Virus record (IMG/VR): IMGVR_UViG_3300046512_000174
Span: 29,466 to 93,465 of that record
Strand: one strand, 5' to 3'
Origin: a virus
DNA length: 64,000 nt
Under the pieces are notes generated by a model. It was given only the letters and a program-made list of their open reading frames with translations, ran no database searches and was not told the DNA's origin. Below are positions 1 to 7,971 of the stretch, piece by piece. Position numbers and translations under genes: made by a program. The stretch's first letter is position 1. Every line of letters starts with the position of its first letter.

Positions 1-1
1 C

Positions 2-169
2 GACTCCGATGAGGGCATGGCTTATCAGGTCATCAAGAAAATGACCGAAGGCCTGCAATTCACGGATCCGGCCGCGCGCGAGAAAGAATTGCTCGGTGCC
101 ATCGTCTACATCGCCGGTATCGTCGTCCGCCAGCGTCAGTCTTTGGCGGGCACACCCGATGGCCAGTGA
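2..169 (+). CDS. 3' end of an unidentified gene (partial)
   Basis: An open frame enters from the left edge and ends at TGA 167-169, giving about 55 visible residues. The frame contains REKELLGAIVYIAG, a helical segment with no motif I can name. Its stop overlaps the ATG of the following nuclease gene, so the two are probably translationally coupled. The start lies outside the window. Confidence 0.6.
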   Translation, partial: DSDEGMAYQVIKKMTEGLQFTDPAAREKELLGAIVYIAGIVVRQRQSLAGTPDGQ

Positions 170-605
170 AGGCGTAATCCAGAAAGAGATCATCGGTGCC
201 CTCGGCTTCCTTTCTCGCTTATTCCGCCTGAATGGCGGCAAAGCTTGGATGTCAAACCTCGGTCCAAAGGGCGTTATAACACTCCCTGACGGTTCCAAAC
301 TGATCAAGGCGCCGCGCCCGGTCGGACTCGGCTTCACCATGACCAACGGTGACAGCGTTCCGGGGCAAAGCGACCTTGGCGGCTGGACCAAGGTGACCAT
401 AACGCCGGAGATGGTTGGCAAAGACATTGCCGTTTTTACCGCCATTGAAACCAAGCGCTCGAAGGGCGGAAAGGCATCCGACGACCAGCTCAATTTCGTC
501 GACCAAGTGCAGCGCCAAGGCGGTATCGCGGGCATTGCCAATAGCGTCGACGCCGCTCGTAAAATTATTGAGCAATGGGCTAGTAAAATCGGCGCTATTT
601 TGTAG
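159..605 (+). CDS. VRR-NUC domain nuclease
   Basis: A 148-residue protein that fits the VRR-NUC family of PD-(D/E)XK nucleases, found in phages as stand-alone enzymes acting on branched or damaged DNA. PGQSDLGGW supplies the acidic residue and FTAIETKRSKGG the E-x-K catalytic motif, followed by DDQLNFVDQVQRQGG, the usual helix. I chose ATG 159 because it overlaps the upstream stop and keeps the whole domain; a frame-compatible ATG at 96 would add 21 residues unlike the family. It precedes the primase-helicase, which fits a replication or recombination role. Confidence 0.8.
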   Translation: MASEGVIQKEIIGALGFLSRLFRLNGGKAWMSNLGPKGVITLPDGSKLIKAPRPVGLGFTMTNGDSVPGQSDLGGWTKVTITPEMVGKDIAVFTAIETKRSKGGKASDDQLNFVDQVQRQGGIAGIANSVDAARKIIEQWASKIGAIL

Positions 606-732
606 TATCATCGCGACGCTTCCTATTGCTTAAAGTGTTGTGGCCCGGGCTTGGGCCGTGTTGTTGTGGGCTAGGGTCCGGTTAGCTCCCGAACTCGAAA
701 AGCGCATCCTGATGGCGCCGCCCATTTTTTTT
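606..732 (+). ncRNA. Non-coding leader with hairpins, possible small RNA
   Basis: No credible gene lies between the nuclease and the primase. The stretch holds a hairpin at about 641-656 (GGCCC/GGGCC) and ends in a Rho-independent terminator. It shares the words GCTTAAAGT and GTGGGCTAG with the putative RNA at 37330-37545, in the opposite order. This could be a short terminated RNA or an attenuator ahead of the primase gene; no promoter was identified. Confidence 0.25.
712..732 (+). terminator. Rho-independent terminator or attenuator before primase
   Basis: A short ATGG...CCAT hairpin is followed directly by eight T residues. It ends transcription after the nuclease gene or attenuates entry into the primase-helicase gene 50 nt downstream. 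The stem is short, so termination may be partial. Confidence 0.5.
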
Positions 733-756
733 ATCAGTCAGACTTCAGGGGTCAGG

Positions 757-789
757 ATGAACACTTTAATGGGCGGGGACATTCAATGA
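757..789 (+). CDS. Ten-residue leader peptide overlapping the primase start
   Basis: An ATG at 757 with an upstream AGGGGTCAGG purine stretch opens a 10-codon frame, MNTLMGGDIQ, whose TGA overlaps the primase ATG as ATGA. The position and overlap suggest translational coupling. It could instead be a chance frame, since the primase also has its own GGGCGGGGAC sequence upstream. Confidence 0.3.
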   Translation: MNTLMGGDIQ

Positions 790-3665
790 ATGACCACGCG
801 GCAATCAACAAGTTCCTAGAAGCAATGGCGGAACAAGACATCGTTCCGAGCCAGAACCTTAATTTCGAAGGAAAGCTTGAGCGTTTCCACGTTCAGGGTG
901 ATGCCCTCGGCAGCCGAAACGGCTGGGCTATCCTTCACATCGACAGCGCACCGGCCGGTCAGTTCGGTTGCAACAAGCGTTACGGCGATCATAAGTTCTC
1001 TTGGAGCGCTGGCATCAGTGCCACTCCGATGACTGAAGCCGAAAAGAAAAAACAGCGTGAAGACTGGGCAAAGCAGAAGGCAGAAACAGAGAAGCGCCGC
1101 GCTGCTGAGCGTGATGCTGCCGCTGTTCGAGCGCAGTCCGTCTGGGACGCCAGCGCACCAGCCACTGATGATCATCCGTACCTCGTTCGGAAGGGCGTCA
1201 AGGCGCACGGCCTGCGCGTGGGCAAGTGGGAATTCATCAATGCCGATACCGGTGAAGTAACCTGTCTGACCAATCAGGCGCTGCTGGTTCCGCTGAGCGA
1301 CAAGACCCGAAAAATTCACAGCCTGCAGGGCATTTTCCCCGGCAAAATCCTTGGTCGCGGCGAAGGTGCGCGCGATAAGGACTACCTGAAAAATGGCGCC
1401 AAGATTGGCATGTTTCACGCCATCGGCAAGCCGCAGATGGTCGACGGCAACCCGGTATTCGTTATCTGCGAAGGCTATGCCACCGGCGCATCCATCCATG
1501 AAGAAACCAACCATCTGGTGCTGGTCACTTTCGATGTGACCAACCTGCTCACGGTTGCCAAGGCGATCCGCGACAGCAAGCCTGATGCGATCATCGTGTT
1601 TGCCGTCGATAACGATGTCTGGACCAAAAAGCCAGTCGAAAACCCGGGCGTCCATTACGCAACGATCGCGGCAAAAGCCGTTGGCGGGCTGCTGGCCATT
1701 CCGCCATTCGTCCATGCCGATGGCACCCAAGATTCGGCCGGCAAGTGGTCTGGCCCCACTGACTTCAATGATTTGCAGGTGCGTGATGGTGCTGGCGCGA
1801 TAAAGGCCATCTTCGACGACGTCATTGCAAACCGAAGCCTGCCGCCAGAGCCCGAGCCAGAACCTCCGATGCCTTGGGAGGACGGTCCACCCGACTACCT
1901 CACCGAAGACATCCCGCCGGCGGCATTGGATGATTCAGCCGATAGCGCATCATCTCCACCGGCAGAGCCACCAGCGGCGGCAAGCGGCGGCCCGAAAGAC
2001 CCGATTGTCCCCGCTGAAAAGGATGAAGACGATCTGGTCAAGAATGCCCACTTCACGATCCTCGGTTACGATGGGCAGACCTATTTCCTGTTCCAGCACG
2101 AAAAGAAACAGGTGCTGGAGATCACCAAAAAGGACCTGAGCGATGTTGGCCTGATCGAGCTGGCCGACCTTTACTGGTGGGAGATGAATTTCGGCAACGG
2201 CAACGGCGGGATCGACAAAAAGGCCGTTGCTCAGTGGCTGTTCCGCACGGCGAACGGTCGCGGTATCTACGATCCTTCGCGGATCCGTGGGCGTGGTGCA
2301 TGGGCTGATAAAGGGCGCGCGGTGTTCCACCACGGCTCCTACCTGACCGTAAATGGCGAGCACACCGACATCACCGCCATCAAATCAGCCTACGTCTACC
2401 CGATGGCGCGCGAACTGCCGCAGCCGTCAGAGACGCCGCTGACCGATGCGGAAGGCGACCATCTCGTCGGCGTTGCCGATATGGTCCGCTGGAACATGCC
2501 GGGCAGCGCGGCGCTGATGGCCGGCTTCGTGATGCTGGCTCCGATCTGCGGTGCGCTGACATGGCGTCCCCACATCTGGCTGACAGGCGTGGCCGGCTCT
2601 GGCAAGTCAACCGTTCAGAACAAGTTCTGCGCGGCCCTGCTGCGTGGTGTTGGCCAGTACTACTCTGGCGACAGTACAGAGGCCGGTATCCGTCAAGATC
2701 TCAAGGCAGACGCGCTGCCGGTGCTGATCGATGAGGCTGAATCGAACAACGAGCGCGACAAGCAGCGGATCGAGAACGTCATCGGCCTGATCCGGAAAAC
2801 CTCGACCGAGTCGCAGATGCACACGGCCAAGGGCACCGTTTCCGGAAACAGCCAGCACTTCCAAATCAGGTCGATGTTCTGTCTGGCTTCGATCAACGTC
2901 AACCTGCCGACCAAGGCCGATATCGACCGCCTGACCATCCTCTCGATCAAGAAGGCAAAAGAGGGTGACGTCGACAACTGGCCTGAGCTTGAGGCTGAGC
3001 TGAACAAGATTGATCAGGACGAAACCATGTCCAGCCGGCTGTTGGCCCGCGCGCTAAAGCTGATGCCGGTGATCCTCGAATCGGTGAAGGTGTTCCGCAA
3101 GGCCGCCGCCATCCACTTCAAGGACCAGCGCTATGGTGACCAGTTCGGCACCCTGCTGGCGGGCTGCTGGTGTCTGATGAAAAGCTACGTGCCGCAGGAA
3201 TATGAGGCACTGGCCATGATCAAGGGCTACAACTGGCAGGAGCACACCGAAGATCAGGATCAGGATGACTCGGCCAAGGCGCTTGAGGCGCTGCTGAGCG
3301 CGAAGATTCGCCTGCCGGGCAATCTAGGTGACCTGACGGTCTACGAGCTGATACGCGAGTCGACAACGTCGTTCCGTCACGGTGGCGGCGTTGATATGGA
3401 CGTGGCCGACCAAACGCTGCGCCGTCACGGGATCCTCGTCGAGAGCGGGCGCCTGTTGTTCGGTACCGGCGTGAGCAACCTCAAAGAGCTGATCGCCAAG
3501 ATGCCAGCCATCACCAACTTGCGCGACCAGCTGCTGCGAGTGAAGGACGCCGATCGAGTGGGCACCAAGAGCTTCAACGGTACCAAGTCAAAGTGCGTGT
3601 CTATCCCTCTAGTTCCGATCCTCGGCGAGGCAAACAAGGAGGAGGACGACGGCAAGCCGTTCTGA
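786..3665 (+). CDS. Toprim primase / DUF927-like helicase
   Basis: A 959-residue replication protein. Residues 1-90 hold a conserved N-terminal segment ending in KFSW, followed by a charged helix at about 80-115. A Toprim domain lies near 220-300, with ICEGYATGAS and FAVDND as the acidic metal-binding motifs. A proline-rich linker spans about 350-410. The C-terminal half is a DUF927-like P-loop ATPase with Walker A GVAGSGKS at 601-608 and Walker B VLIDEAES from 646. The protein would unwind and prime phage DNA. It is the largest gene in the left arm and is followed by a strong terminator. Primase activity is inferred from the Toprim fold; no zinc-ribbon was seen. Confidence 0.82.
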   Translation: MNDHAAINKFLEAMAEQDIVPSQNLNFEGKLERFHVQGDALGSRNGWAILHIDSAPAGQFGCNKRYGDHKFSWSAGISATPMTEAEKKKQREDWAKQKAETEKRRAAERDAAAVRAQSVWDASAPATDDHPYLVRKGVKAHGLRVGKWEFINADTGEVTCLTNQALLVPLSDKTRKIHSLQGIFPGKILGRGEGARDKDYLKNGAKIGMFHAIGKPQMVDGNPVFVICEGYATGASIHEETNHLVLVTFDVTNLLTVAKAIRDSKPDAIIVFAVDNDVWTKKPVENPGVHYATIAAKAVGGLLAIPPFVHADGTQDSAGKWSGPTDFNDLQVRDGAGAIKAIFDDVIANRSLPPEPEPEPPMPWEDGPPDYLTEDIPPAALDDSADSASSPPAEPPAAASGGPKDPIVPAEKDEDDLVKNAHFTILGYDGQTYFLFQHEKKQVLEITKKDLSDVGLIELADLYWWEMNFGNGNGGIDKKAVAQWLFRTANGRGIYDPSRIRGRGAWADKGRAVFHHGSYLTVNGEHTDITAIKSAYVYPMARELPQPSETPLTDAEGDHLVGVADMVRWNMPGSAALMAGFVMLAPICGALTWRPHIWLTGVAGSGKSTVQNKFCAALLRGVGQYYSGDSTEAGIRQDLKADALPVLIDEAESNNERDKQRIENVIGLIRKTSTESQMHTAKGTVSGNSQHFQIRSMFCLASINVNLPTKADIDRLTILSIKKAKEGDVDNWPELEAELNKIDQDETMSSRLLARALKLMPVILESVKVFRKAAAIHFKDQRYGDQFGTLLAGCWCLMKSYVPQEYEALAMIKGYNWQEHTEDQDQDDSAKALEALLSAKIRLPGNLGDLTVYELIRESTTSFRHGGGVDMDVADQTLRRHGILVESGRLLFGTGVSNLKELIAKMPAITNLRDQLLRVKDADRVGTKSFNGTKSKCVSIPLVPILGEANKEEDDGKPF

Positions 3666-3682
3666 CCATTCGGAAACGACAA

Positions 3683-3705
3683 AGCCCGCAAATGCGGGCT
3701 TTTTT
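3683..3705 (+). terminator. Terminator between convergent gene sets
   Basis: AGCCCGC/GCGGGCT forms a strong stem with an AAT loop and six T residues. It ends the plus-strand primase transcript just before the 3' end of the minus-strand cluster. The sequence to its left is not A-rich enough to assert bidirectional function. Confidence 0.85.
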
Positions 3706-3716
3706 GTGGGCAGGAT

Positions 3717-3932
3717 TCAGTCTGGCTTGATCGGTCGACCCAGCATCCCGAAGTCAGCCCAGAGTGCTTCACGCTCTCCGCAGTGTGTGCATTCGCGGAT
3801 TTTCATGCTGATGTATCGAACCCATATGTGTTTCCCGGGGCAGGGCGCTCCGTTCGGACGCCACTCCCAGATATCCGTGTTCGGGATCTCGGCTACGGCG
3901 CCGGGCGTCCATTTATCTACTTTGAATTGCAT
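3717..3932 (-). CDS. Small protein with a CxxC pair
   Basis: A 71-residue unknown protein, the last gene of the leftward cluster. Near the C terminus is ECTHCGEREALW, half of a possible zinc site or a redox pair. I prefer the ATG at 3932 because GGGG sits at Shine-Dalgarno distance; an alternative ATG at 3944 adds four residues but has no ribosome site. The gene begins just after a minus-strand terminator, so it depends on read-through or on its own promoter, which I could not find. Confidence 0.6.
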   Translation of the reverse strand: MQFKVDKWTPGAVAEIPNTDIWEWRPNGAPCPGKHIWVRYISMKIRECTHCGEREALWADFGMLGRPIKPD

Positions 3933-3944
3933 TGCGTACCCCAT

Positions 3945-3968
3945 AAAAAAGCCCGGCACTGGCCGGGC
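3945..3968 (-). terminator. Minus-strand Rho-independent terminator
   Basis: GCCCGGC/GCCGGGC with a 4-nt loop and six T residues on the minus strand. It closes the long leftward operon after the gene at 3985-4269 and sits only a few bases before the last gene. Confidence 0.75.
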
Positions 3969-3984
3969 GGTCTGCAGGTCGGCG

Positions 3985-4269
3985 TTACGGGATCCAGACC
4001 TGCCAAGTGAAGTCGGTCCAGTCGGCATGCTCGACGAGGGCCTTTTCCAGTTCGGCTTTGGCGAAGGCCGCTGCCGACCAATATGGCATCACGCTGGTGT
4101 CCATGTTCAGGCGGATCACCGGGCGCTGTGTGGCACCGGGCTCGAACGGAAGGTCGATGATGAGGCGGATGTGCCATCGGCGCTGCGAGTTGGTGAAGGT
4201 GCGAGGCCCAACAAACACGCCAACGCCCTGCTTGTGCTTGCTGTGGACAAAATTACTCAGGTGCCTCAT
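3985..4269 (-). CDS. Hypothetical protein, 94 residues
   Basis: Unknown function. The protein is rich in aromatic and basic residues, without motif or membrane segment. ATG 4269 is chosen because AGGAGG lies 6 nt upstream; an earlier in-frame ATG lacks a ribosome site. The start overlaps the stop of the preceding small gene by ATGA, indicating coupled translation. Confidence 0.65.
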   Translation of the reverse strand: MRHLSNFVHSKHKQGVGVFVGPRTFTNSQRRWHIRLIIDLPFEPGATQRPVIRLNMDTSVMPYWSAAAFAKAELEKALVEHADWTDFTWQVWIP

Positions 4270-4439
4270 GCAGCCTCCTGACTGAAGGACCGGGCTTCCT
4301 GCCATGTTTCCCAGCGAACCTGAACCCCACGATTGGAGTAACGGCCGCGCCCGTTGACATGCAGACGTGTGACCCGGGCAATCAGGTCGACGCTGTATTT
4401 ACGGCAATACCACTGTTCAAAAAGTTCGCGCTCTGTCAT
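4266..4439 (-). CDS. Small basic protein, 57 residues
   Basis: An ATG at 4439 preceded by GGGCCTCCTCGCAA opens a frame starting MTERELFEQWYCRKY and ending QEARSFSQEAA. The helical, aromatic pattern resembles short unnamed phage proteins. Both ends overlap neighbouring genes (four bases at each side), which supports a real coupled gene. Confidence 0.6.
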   Translation of the reverse strand: MTERELFEQWYCRKYSVDLIARVTRLHVNGRGRYSNRGVQVRWETWQEARSFSQEAA

Positions 4440-4675
4440 TTGCGAGGAGGCCCTAAAATTGCTTCAACCTTGACCATGGCGGCCCGGACTCGCGCTCGGC
4501 TTGCGGCCGCATCGATCTTGTTCTGAGCGTTCACCCGAAGCCAGTACTGCTCCATCTGGGCAAATTGCTCATCACGGGATGATCGTGCGGACGGGTCTGT
4601 TCGCCGGGCGATATCGCGATCCATCTGCCGTGCTTGCGGGCTGTCCGCGTATTCGATTGCTTCGTTCATGCTCAC
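4436..4675 (-). CDS. Hypothetical helical protein, 79 residues
   Basis: Charged, probably all-helical protein with many Arg and Asp residues. GTG 4675 overlaps the upstream stop as GTGA and is preferred; ATG 4669 two codons later is an alternative. No motif recognised. Part of the overlapping chain 3985-5741. Confidence 0.6.
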   Translation of the reverse strand: MSMNEAIEYADSPQARQMDRDIARRTDPSARSSRDEQFAQMEQYWLRVNAQNKIDAAASRARVRAAMVKVEAILGPPRK

Positions 4676-5211
4676 TTGCTCAGCTCCATGTCTGCATCAT
4701 GCCAGCCAGCCATCCACCACCCGCGAAGTACTCGGTCAAGACCAGATGGCGGTGAATTATTCGCATGGCAGGCCCGAGCCTGCTTGCCTTCGGCGTAGGC
4801 ATCTTCTGGTTTGACCTTAACGTCACACGGCCCGGCCAGTGCAATCTCGATCCGGCGTAGAGTGACCGCTTCGGCCACTTCCAGACGAAAGGAGTCGGTC
4901 ACCCTGATCGACTTCCCATGCCCTGCTATCCGTAGCCAGCCGCCACCACCTTCTGCTCGAGTGGCTTGCGTATAGCTCATCATCAGCGAGCGCTTCACCA
5001 GAAGGCCGGGGGAACAGCAGACAAAATCAGCGGTGTACTCAGCAGCAAGCAGACGAATCGTCATGCGGGCAGGCAGATAAAGCGATCGCCCATCGATCAG
5101 ATCCGCCATGACGACGCGGTCGTCTGCCCGGAACCACATGACGCTGTCGACTGAGAATTTGGTGACGCAGTCACCAAGTCTGGCACTGAGAATTTTGCGA
5201 GCGGGTTTCAC
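4672..5211 (-). CDS. LytTR-like DNA-binding domain fused to an RMF-like tail
   Basis: A 179-residue protein. Residues about 20-115 show the alternating strand pattern of LytTR DNA-binding domains, including the LLVKRSLM segment that resembles their HRS-LVN strand and a closing IRVTDSFR. The C-terminal 40 residues, with YAEGKQAR and LRGWWMAGWHDA, match the G-x3-A ... W-x-x-GW pattern of ribosome modulation factor and CrpP-like peptides. This would join a DNA-binding fold to a ribosome- or gyrase-targeting type peptide. Both matches are by eye. It lies inside the ATGA-linked early operon. Confidence 0.5.
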   Translation of the reverse strand: MKPARKILSARLGDCVTKFSVDSVMWFRADDRVVMADLIDGRSLYLPARMTIRLLAAEYTADFVCCSPGLLVKRSLMMSYTQATRAEGGGGWLRIAGHGKSIRVTDSFRLEVAEAVTLRRIEIALAGPCDVKVKPEDAYAEGKQARACHANNSPPSGLDRVLRGWWMAGWHDADMELSK

Positions 5212-5741
5212 AGATCGTGACCGCTGGCGATCGGCTGCATACGCTTGGCGAAGTCTTCGGGCTCACGGAAAAACAACTTACCGCTGGCAATATCGCGGTA
5301 CGCCCGACCAACCAACCCCTTGGCCTGACCGGCACCGGTAATGGTGCCCAGCACGGCATATTCGCCGCCCTTGCTGAGGCTGGTGAAGCGCGCAACGCCT
5401 TGCAGGGCATCACGCTCGGCGGTCACCTTGGTCAGCGCTGCCAAGGCCCACGCCATGAGGCCTGACTGATCAACTGGGCGCACGTTGCGGGCATTGCCGA
5501 CCAACCAGCTTTGCAGCTCAGCAGCTTCGGCGCTGTCGCGCTTGCGGGCTGCAACGGCGACCTCATCGAGCGGTTGAGCCGGTGCCGCTGCGACCATCTT
5601 GGCGAAGTTACTCGCCATGTTTTCGCGGTTGCGGGCTTGGGTCAGGCAGCACTGCGGCTCGATCAAGCCAACAAATGGCGCGTTGGCCATCTCCGGAGTG
5701 GCAGTCGTTGGCAGCATTTGCCACTGAATCGGCTTTTCCAT
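5208..5741 (-). CDS. Phage hypothetical protein with C-terminal SH3-like strand pattern
   Basis: 177 residues, with a helical N-terminal two thirds. The last 45 residues, starting GGEYAVLGTITGAG, run through GRAYRDIASGKLFFREPEDF, a pattern seen in DUF1653-like SH3 modules. Function unknown. The start at 5741 has AAAAAGGGGAAAACC upstream, a good ribosome site. It is the first long gene downstream of the promoter at 5902-5931. Confidence 0.65.
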   Translation of the reverse strand: MEKPIQWQMLPTTATPEMANAPFVGLIEPQCCLTQARNRENMASNFAKMVAAAPAQPLDEVAVAARKRDSAEAAELQSWLVGNARNVRPVDQSGLMAWALAALTKVTAERDALQGVARFTSLSKGGEYAVLGTITGAGQAKGLVGRAYRDIASGKLFFREPEDFAKRMQPIASGHDL

Positions 5742-5754
5742 GGTTTTCCCCTTT

Positions 5755-5871
5755 TTAGATCGATGAGTGAACGAAAGCGATACCGCAAACGACCAGAATC
5801 AGCAGCGCCGAAACCCAGAGATGGGCCTTTGTTATTTCCGCTTCGTGGTGCCGCTTGGTTTGGTTGCGCAT
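5755..5871 (-). CDS. Single-pass membrane microprotein, 38 residues
   Basis: ATG 5871 is preceded by CAGGAGCGAAGTCG, a clear ribosome site. The product begins MRNQTKRHHEAEI and then has one hydrophobic segment, WVSALLILVVCGIAFV, so it is probably inserted with a positively charged cytoplasmic N terminus. It is the first gene after the palindrome-controlled promoter at 5902-5931. Function unknown; small phage membrane peptides often modify the host envelope. Confidence 0.65.
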   Translation of the reverse strand: MRNQTKRHHEAEITKAHLWVSALLILVVCGIAFVHSSI

Positions 5872-5901
5872 CGACTTCGCTCCTGCGTTTATGATGCCCA
5901 A

Positions 5902-5931
5902 ATAATAACGCCGTTACTCATATTTGAGCAA
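5902..5931 (-). promoter_or_regulatory. Palindrome-controlled promoter P1
   Basis: On the minus strand, -35 TTGCTC (5926-5931) and -10 TATTAT (5902-5907) are 18 bp apart. The palindrome TTACTCATATTTGAGCAA at 5914-5931 covers the -35 and most of the spacer. At this copy the dyad is extended by flanking GCCGTT/AACGGC bases. It drives the membrane microprotein and the genes downstream. One of about 13 good copies of this operator-like motif. Confidence 0.75.
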
Positions 5932-5962
5932 CGGCGCATGTAGAACTGTTTGGAATATGCGA

Positions 5963-6154
5963 TTAGCTATTTTCGCAATCAACCTTATTAAAACCGGGTG
6001 GCAGCGGGATAGGGCTGTACTGCTTGGAAAGGATCATCTGACGCACCTTCTCACATCCGTCCATTGTCATGCTGGGTGGCAATTCGAGTTTCTGAGTCAC
6101 TACGCATTTTTCAAGTGCAGCGTTGACGCAAGCGGCGAAAATCAGGCTGATCAT
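5963..6154 (-). CDS. Small cysteine-containing, possibly exported protein
   Basis: 63 residues from ATG 6154, which has AAGGAAG upstream. The N terminus MISLIFAACVNAALEKCVV is hydrophobic and could be a short signal or anchor. Four cysteines suggest disulphides. No family recognised. It ends just upstream of promoter P1. Confidence 0.6.
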   Translation of the reverse strand: MISLIFAACVNAALEKCVVTQKLELPPSMTMDGCEKVRQMILSKQYSPIPLPPGFNKVDCENS

Positions 6155-6173
6155 GGGTTGGCTTCCTTGTTGA

Positions 6174-6788
6174 TTATGGGGCGTTGCAGGCGCCGCAGTT
6201 CGGGCAGGCACCATAGTTCTGTGATTCTGTAAGGAACCGACCGCACGGCTCGCAGCGGTAGGTATAACGGGTGCGCTTGCGTTTGAATCGCTTGATACCG
6301 GATCCGCTCAGGGCTTCGGCGAGGCTCAGCTTGCCTTGATGGACCAGACGCCGGGTTTTCGTCTCGATGTAGGCCAGCGGCCAGATAATTTCGTTTTCAC
6401 TCAGTCTCTTGGCATGCTCGAGTGAAATGCGGTGAGCCTGCTCGAACTTTGGCGATGTGCCGATCGGCCACCGCGCCCAGATCAGATCGTTGCCGTTCCA
6501 CTCGCCCTTGACTTGCACCACGCACTGGCAGCCTTCTACCAGCATCGGCGCAGCCTCCTCGGCGCGCACATACTGGTGGTCGACGCCGAGGTGCGCGCGC
6601 TGGTCGATGTAGGCCTTCGGCCAAGGAATGTCATCGCCACAGCGATCTTCGTGCAGCTTCTGCGCGCGATCGCGGGTGAATACCTCGGCCCTGTCCAGAT
6701 CAGTGCAATAACCACCGCCCAGCGCCCAGAACATCAGGCCGTCGCCGGTATTGCCGTGCGGGCTCTGCAGGTAAAATTCGTCAATCAT
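6174..6788 (-). CDS. Internally duplicated protein with C-terminal zinc ribbon
   Basis: 204 residues. Two halves resemble each other: one has RDRAQKLHEDRCGDDIPWPKAYID, the other EHAKRLSENEIIWPLAYIE in the matching place, so the gene arose by internal duplication. The C terminus has CEPC...CPNCGAC, a zinc ribbon. Function unknown; zinc and basic residues (KRFKRKRTRY) suggest nucleic-acid contact. Overlaps the next upstream gene by ATGA. Confidence 0.65.
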   Translation of the reverse strand: MIDEFYLQSPHGNTGDGLMFWALGGGYCTDLDRAEVFTRDRAQKLHEDRCGDDIPWPKAYIDQRAHLGVDHQYVRAEEAAPMLVEGCQCVVQVKGEWNGNDLIWARWPIGTSPKFEQAHRISLEHAKRLSENEIIWPLAYIETKTRRLVHQGKLSLAEALSGSGIKRFKRKRTRYTYRCEPCGRFLTESQNYGACPNCGACNAP

Positions 6789-7546
6789 TGAGCCACCTCT
6801 ACTGGCGCTTGCTCGATCGCCGTACCCAGCGCCTTCATCGCCATGATCGCCTTGGCGGCGTGGTTGATCATGTAGAGGTTGCCGTAGACGCTTTCGCGCA
6901 CTTTCTCAACGCTCTCGCTGTCGACTTCGGCCATGTGCAGGTCATCACCGCTTTCCTGCACGAAGATCATGGCGGCCTCGGTGTATTCGATATCCTCGGC
7001 CTCCTGCATCATGTCGTAGAGGTTCGTCCAGCTCAGGTCAACTTCGTGCTCTCGCATCGAGTCAACAAAGGCCATGACCTCGGCGTAGATCTCGCGGGAC
7101 TGAAGGTCGGTGTTGTTTACCCACTCCGGCCACTTCTCCGCTTCATCTTCAGATGAAATTTCAGTGATCCGCGAGCAGGCGCCTTTGACCACCAGCTCAC
7201 GCCAGCGATCCTGATCGAACTCGAACTCCTTGCACTTCGGGTCGAGCTTGCTGTGGATGTAATACTGGACGTCATCTTTTGCCAGAAACTCCATCCCGTA
7301 ATAGCTGCCGACCACAAAGGACATGTTTTCGATATCGCCGACGACGCTGATTCCGAAGCGGGTGATCAGGATGTCGAAGGCATGAAATGTGCTGCGCGGA
7401 TCCTTGCAGCGCCACGCCTCGACCGGGCCTGTCGCGATCTGGGTGTAGCGGTGGTCAAACATGTTTTCGGCAGCGCGGGCCTTGTAGCGATCTTCGGTCG
7501 CCTTGCGTTCGGCGATGTATTCCGCATGTGATTTTTCAGTGTTCAT
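6785..7546 (-). CDS. Acidic hypothetical protein, 253 residues
   Basis: Strongly acidic, mixed helix and strand, without recognised motif or membrane segment. The start ATG 7546 overlaps the stop of the upstream gene. The gene forms part of the coupled chain 6174-8947. Confidence 0.65.
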   Translation of the reverse strand: MNTEKSHAEYIAERKATEDRYKARAAENMFDHRYTQIATGPVEAWRCKDPRSTFHAFDILITRFGISVVGDIENMSFVVGSYYGMEFLAKDDVQYYIHSKLDPKCKEFEFDQDRWRELVVKGACSRITEISSEDEAEKWPEWVNNTDLQSREIYAEVMAFVDSMREHEVDLSWTNLYDMMQEAEDIEYTEAAMIFVQESGDDLHMAEVDSESVEKVRESVYGNLYMINHAAKAIMAMKALGTAIEQAPVEVAQ

Positions 7547-7971
7547 CAGCAGTCCCAGTTCAGGCCTTCGTAATATTCAGGAGTACCGCAGTTCGTGTCT
7601 TCGATCGGCGCTAAGGCGGCAGCGATCAGTTCATCGACCTTTTCCTTTGCCGCCTTGGCGGTGGCCATCGCGTATTCGAGGTGCAACAGATGGCGAACCT
7701 TGCGCTGCTGGAACGAATGCAGCGCCTGCGTGCGATCGGCATAGCAGTATTGAAGTCGGGCACGGTCCTTGCTGATTTTGCGACGCTGTTTCGTCAGCCA
7801 GTCCGGGCCGAATGCAAACGCGTGCTCAGCAACGTATTTGGTGACCACGTACCAATAGAACGGCGTCTGGCCAACCACCACGAACGTGTCGCATACCAGC
7901 GTGACGCCGTCCGGGCCGCCCTCTGCGCGATAGCGATAATGGTCTGGTCCAATTTTCACTTTTGCATTCAT
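7546..7971 (-). CDS. Hypothetical protein, 141 residues
   Basis: Starts at ATG 7971, within ATGA of the preceding gene and with GAGGAA upstream. It has a strand-rich N-terminal half (GPDHYRYRAEGG...) and a helical, basic C-terminal half. It resembles the product of 12322-12681 in the motif FGPDW plus a long hydrophobic-aromatic sheet, suggesting distant paralogues. Function unknown. Confidence 0.6.
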   Translation of the reverse strand: MNAKVKIGPDHYRYRAEGGPDGVTLVCDTFVVVGQTPFYWYVVTKYVAEHAFAFGPDWLTKQRRKISKDRARLQYCYADRTQALHSFQQRKVRHLLHLEYAMATAKAAKEKVDELIAAALAPIEDTNCGTPEYYEGLNWDC

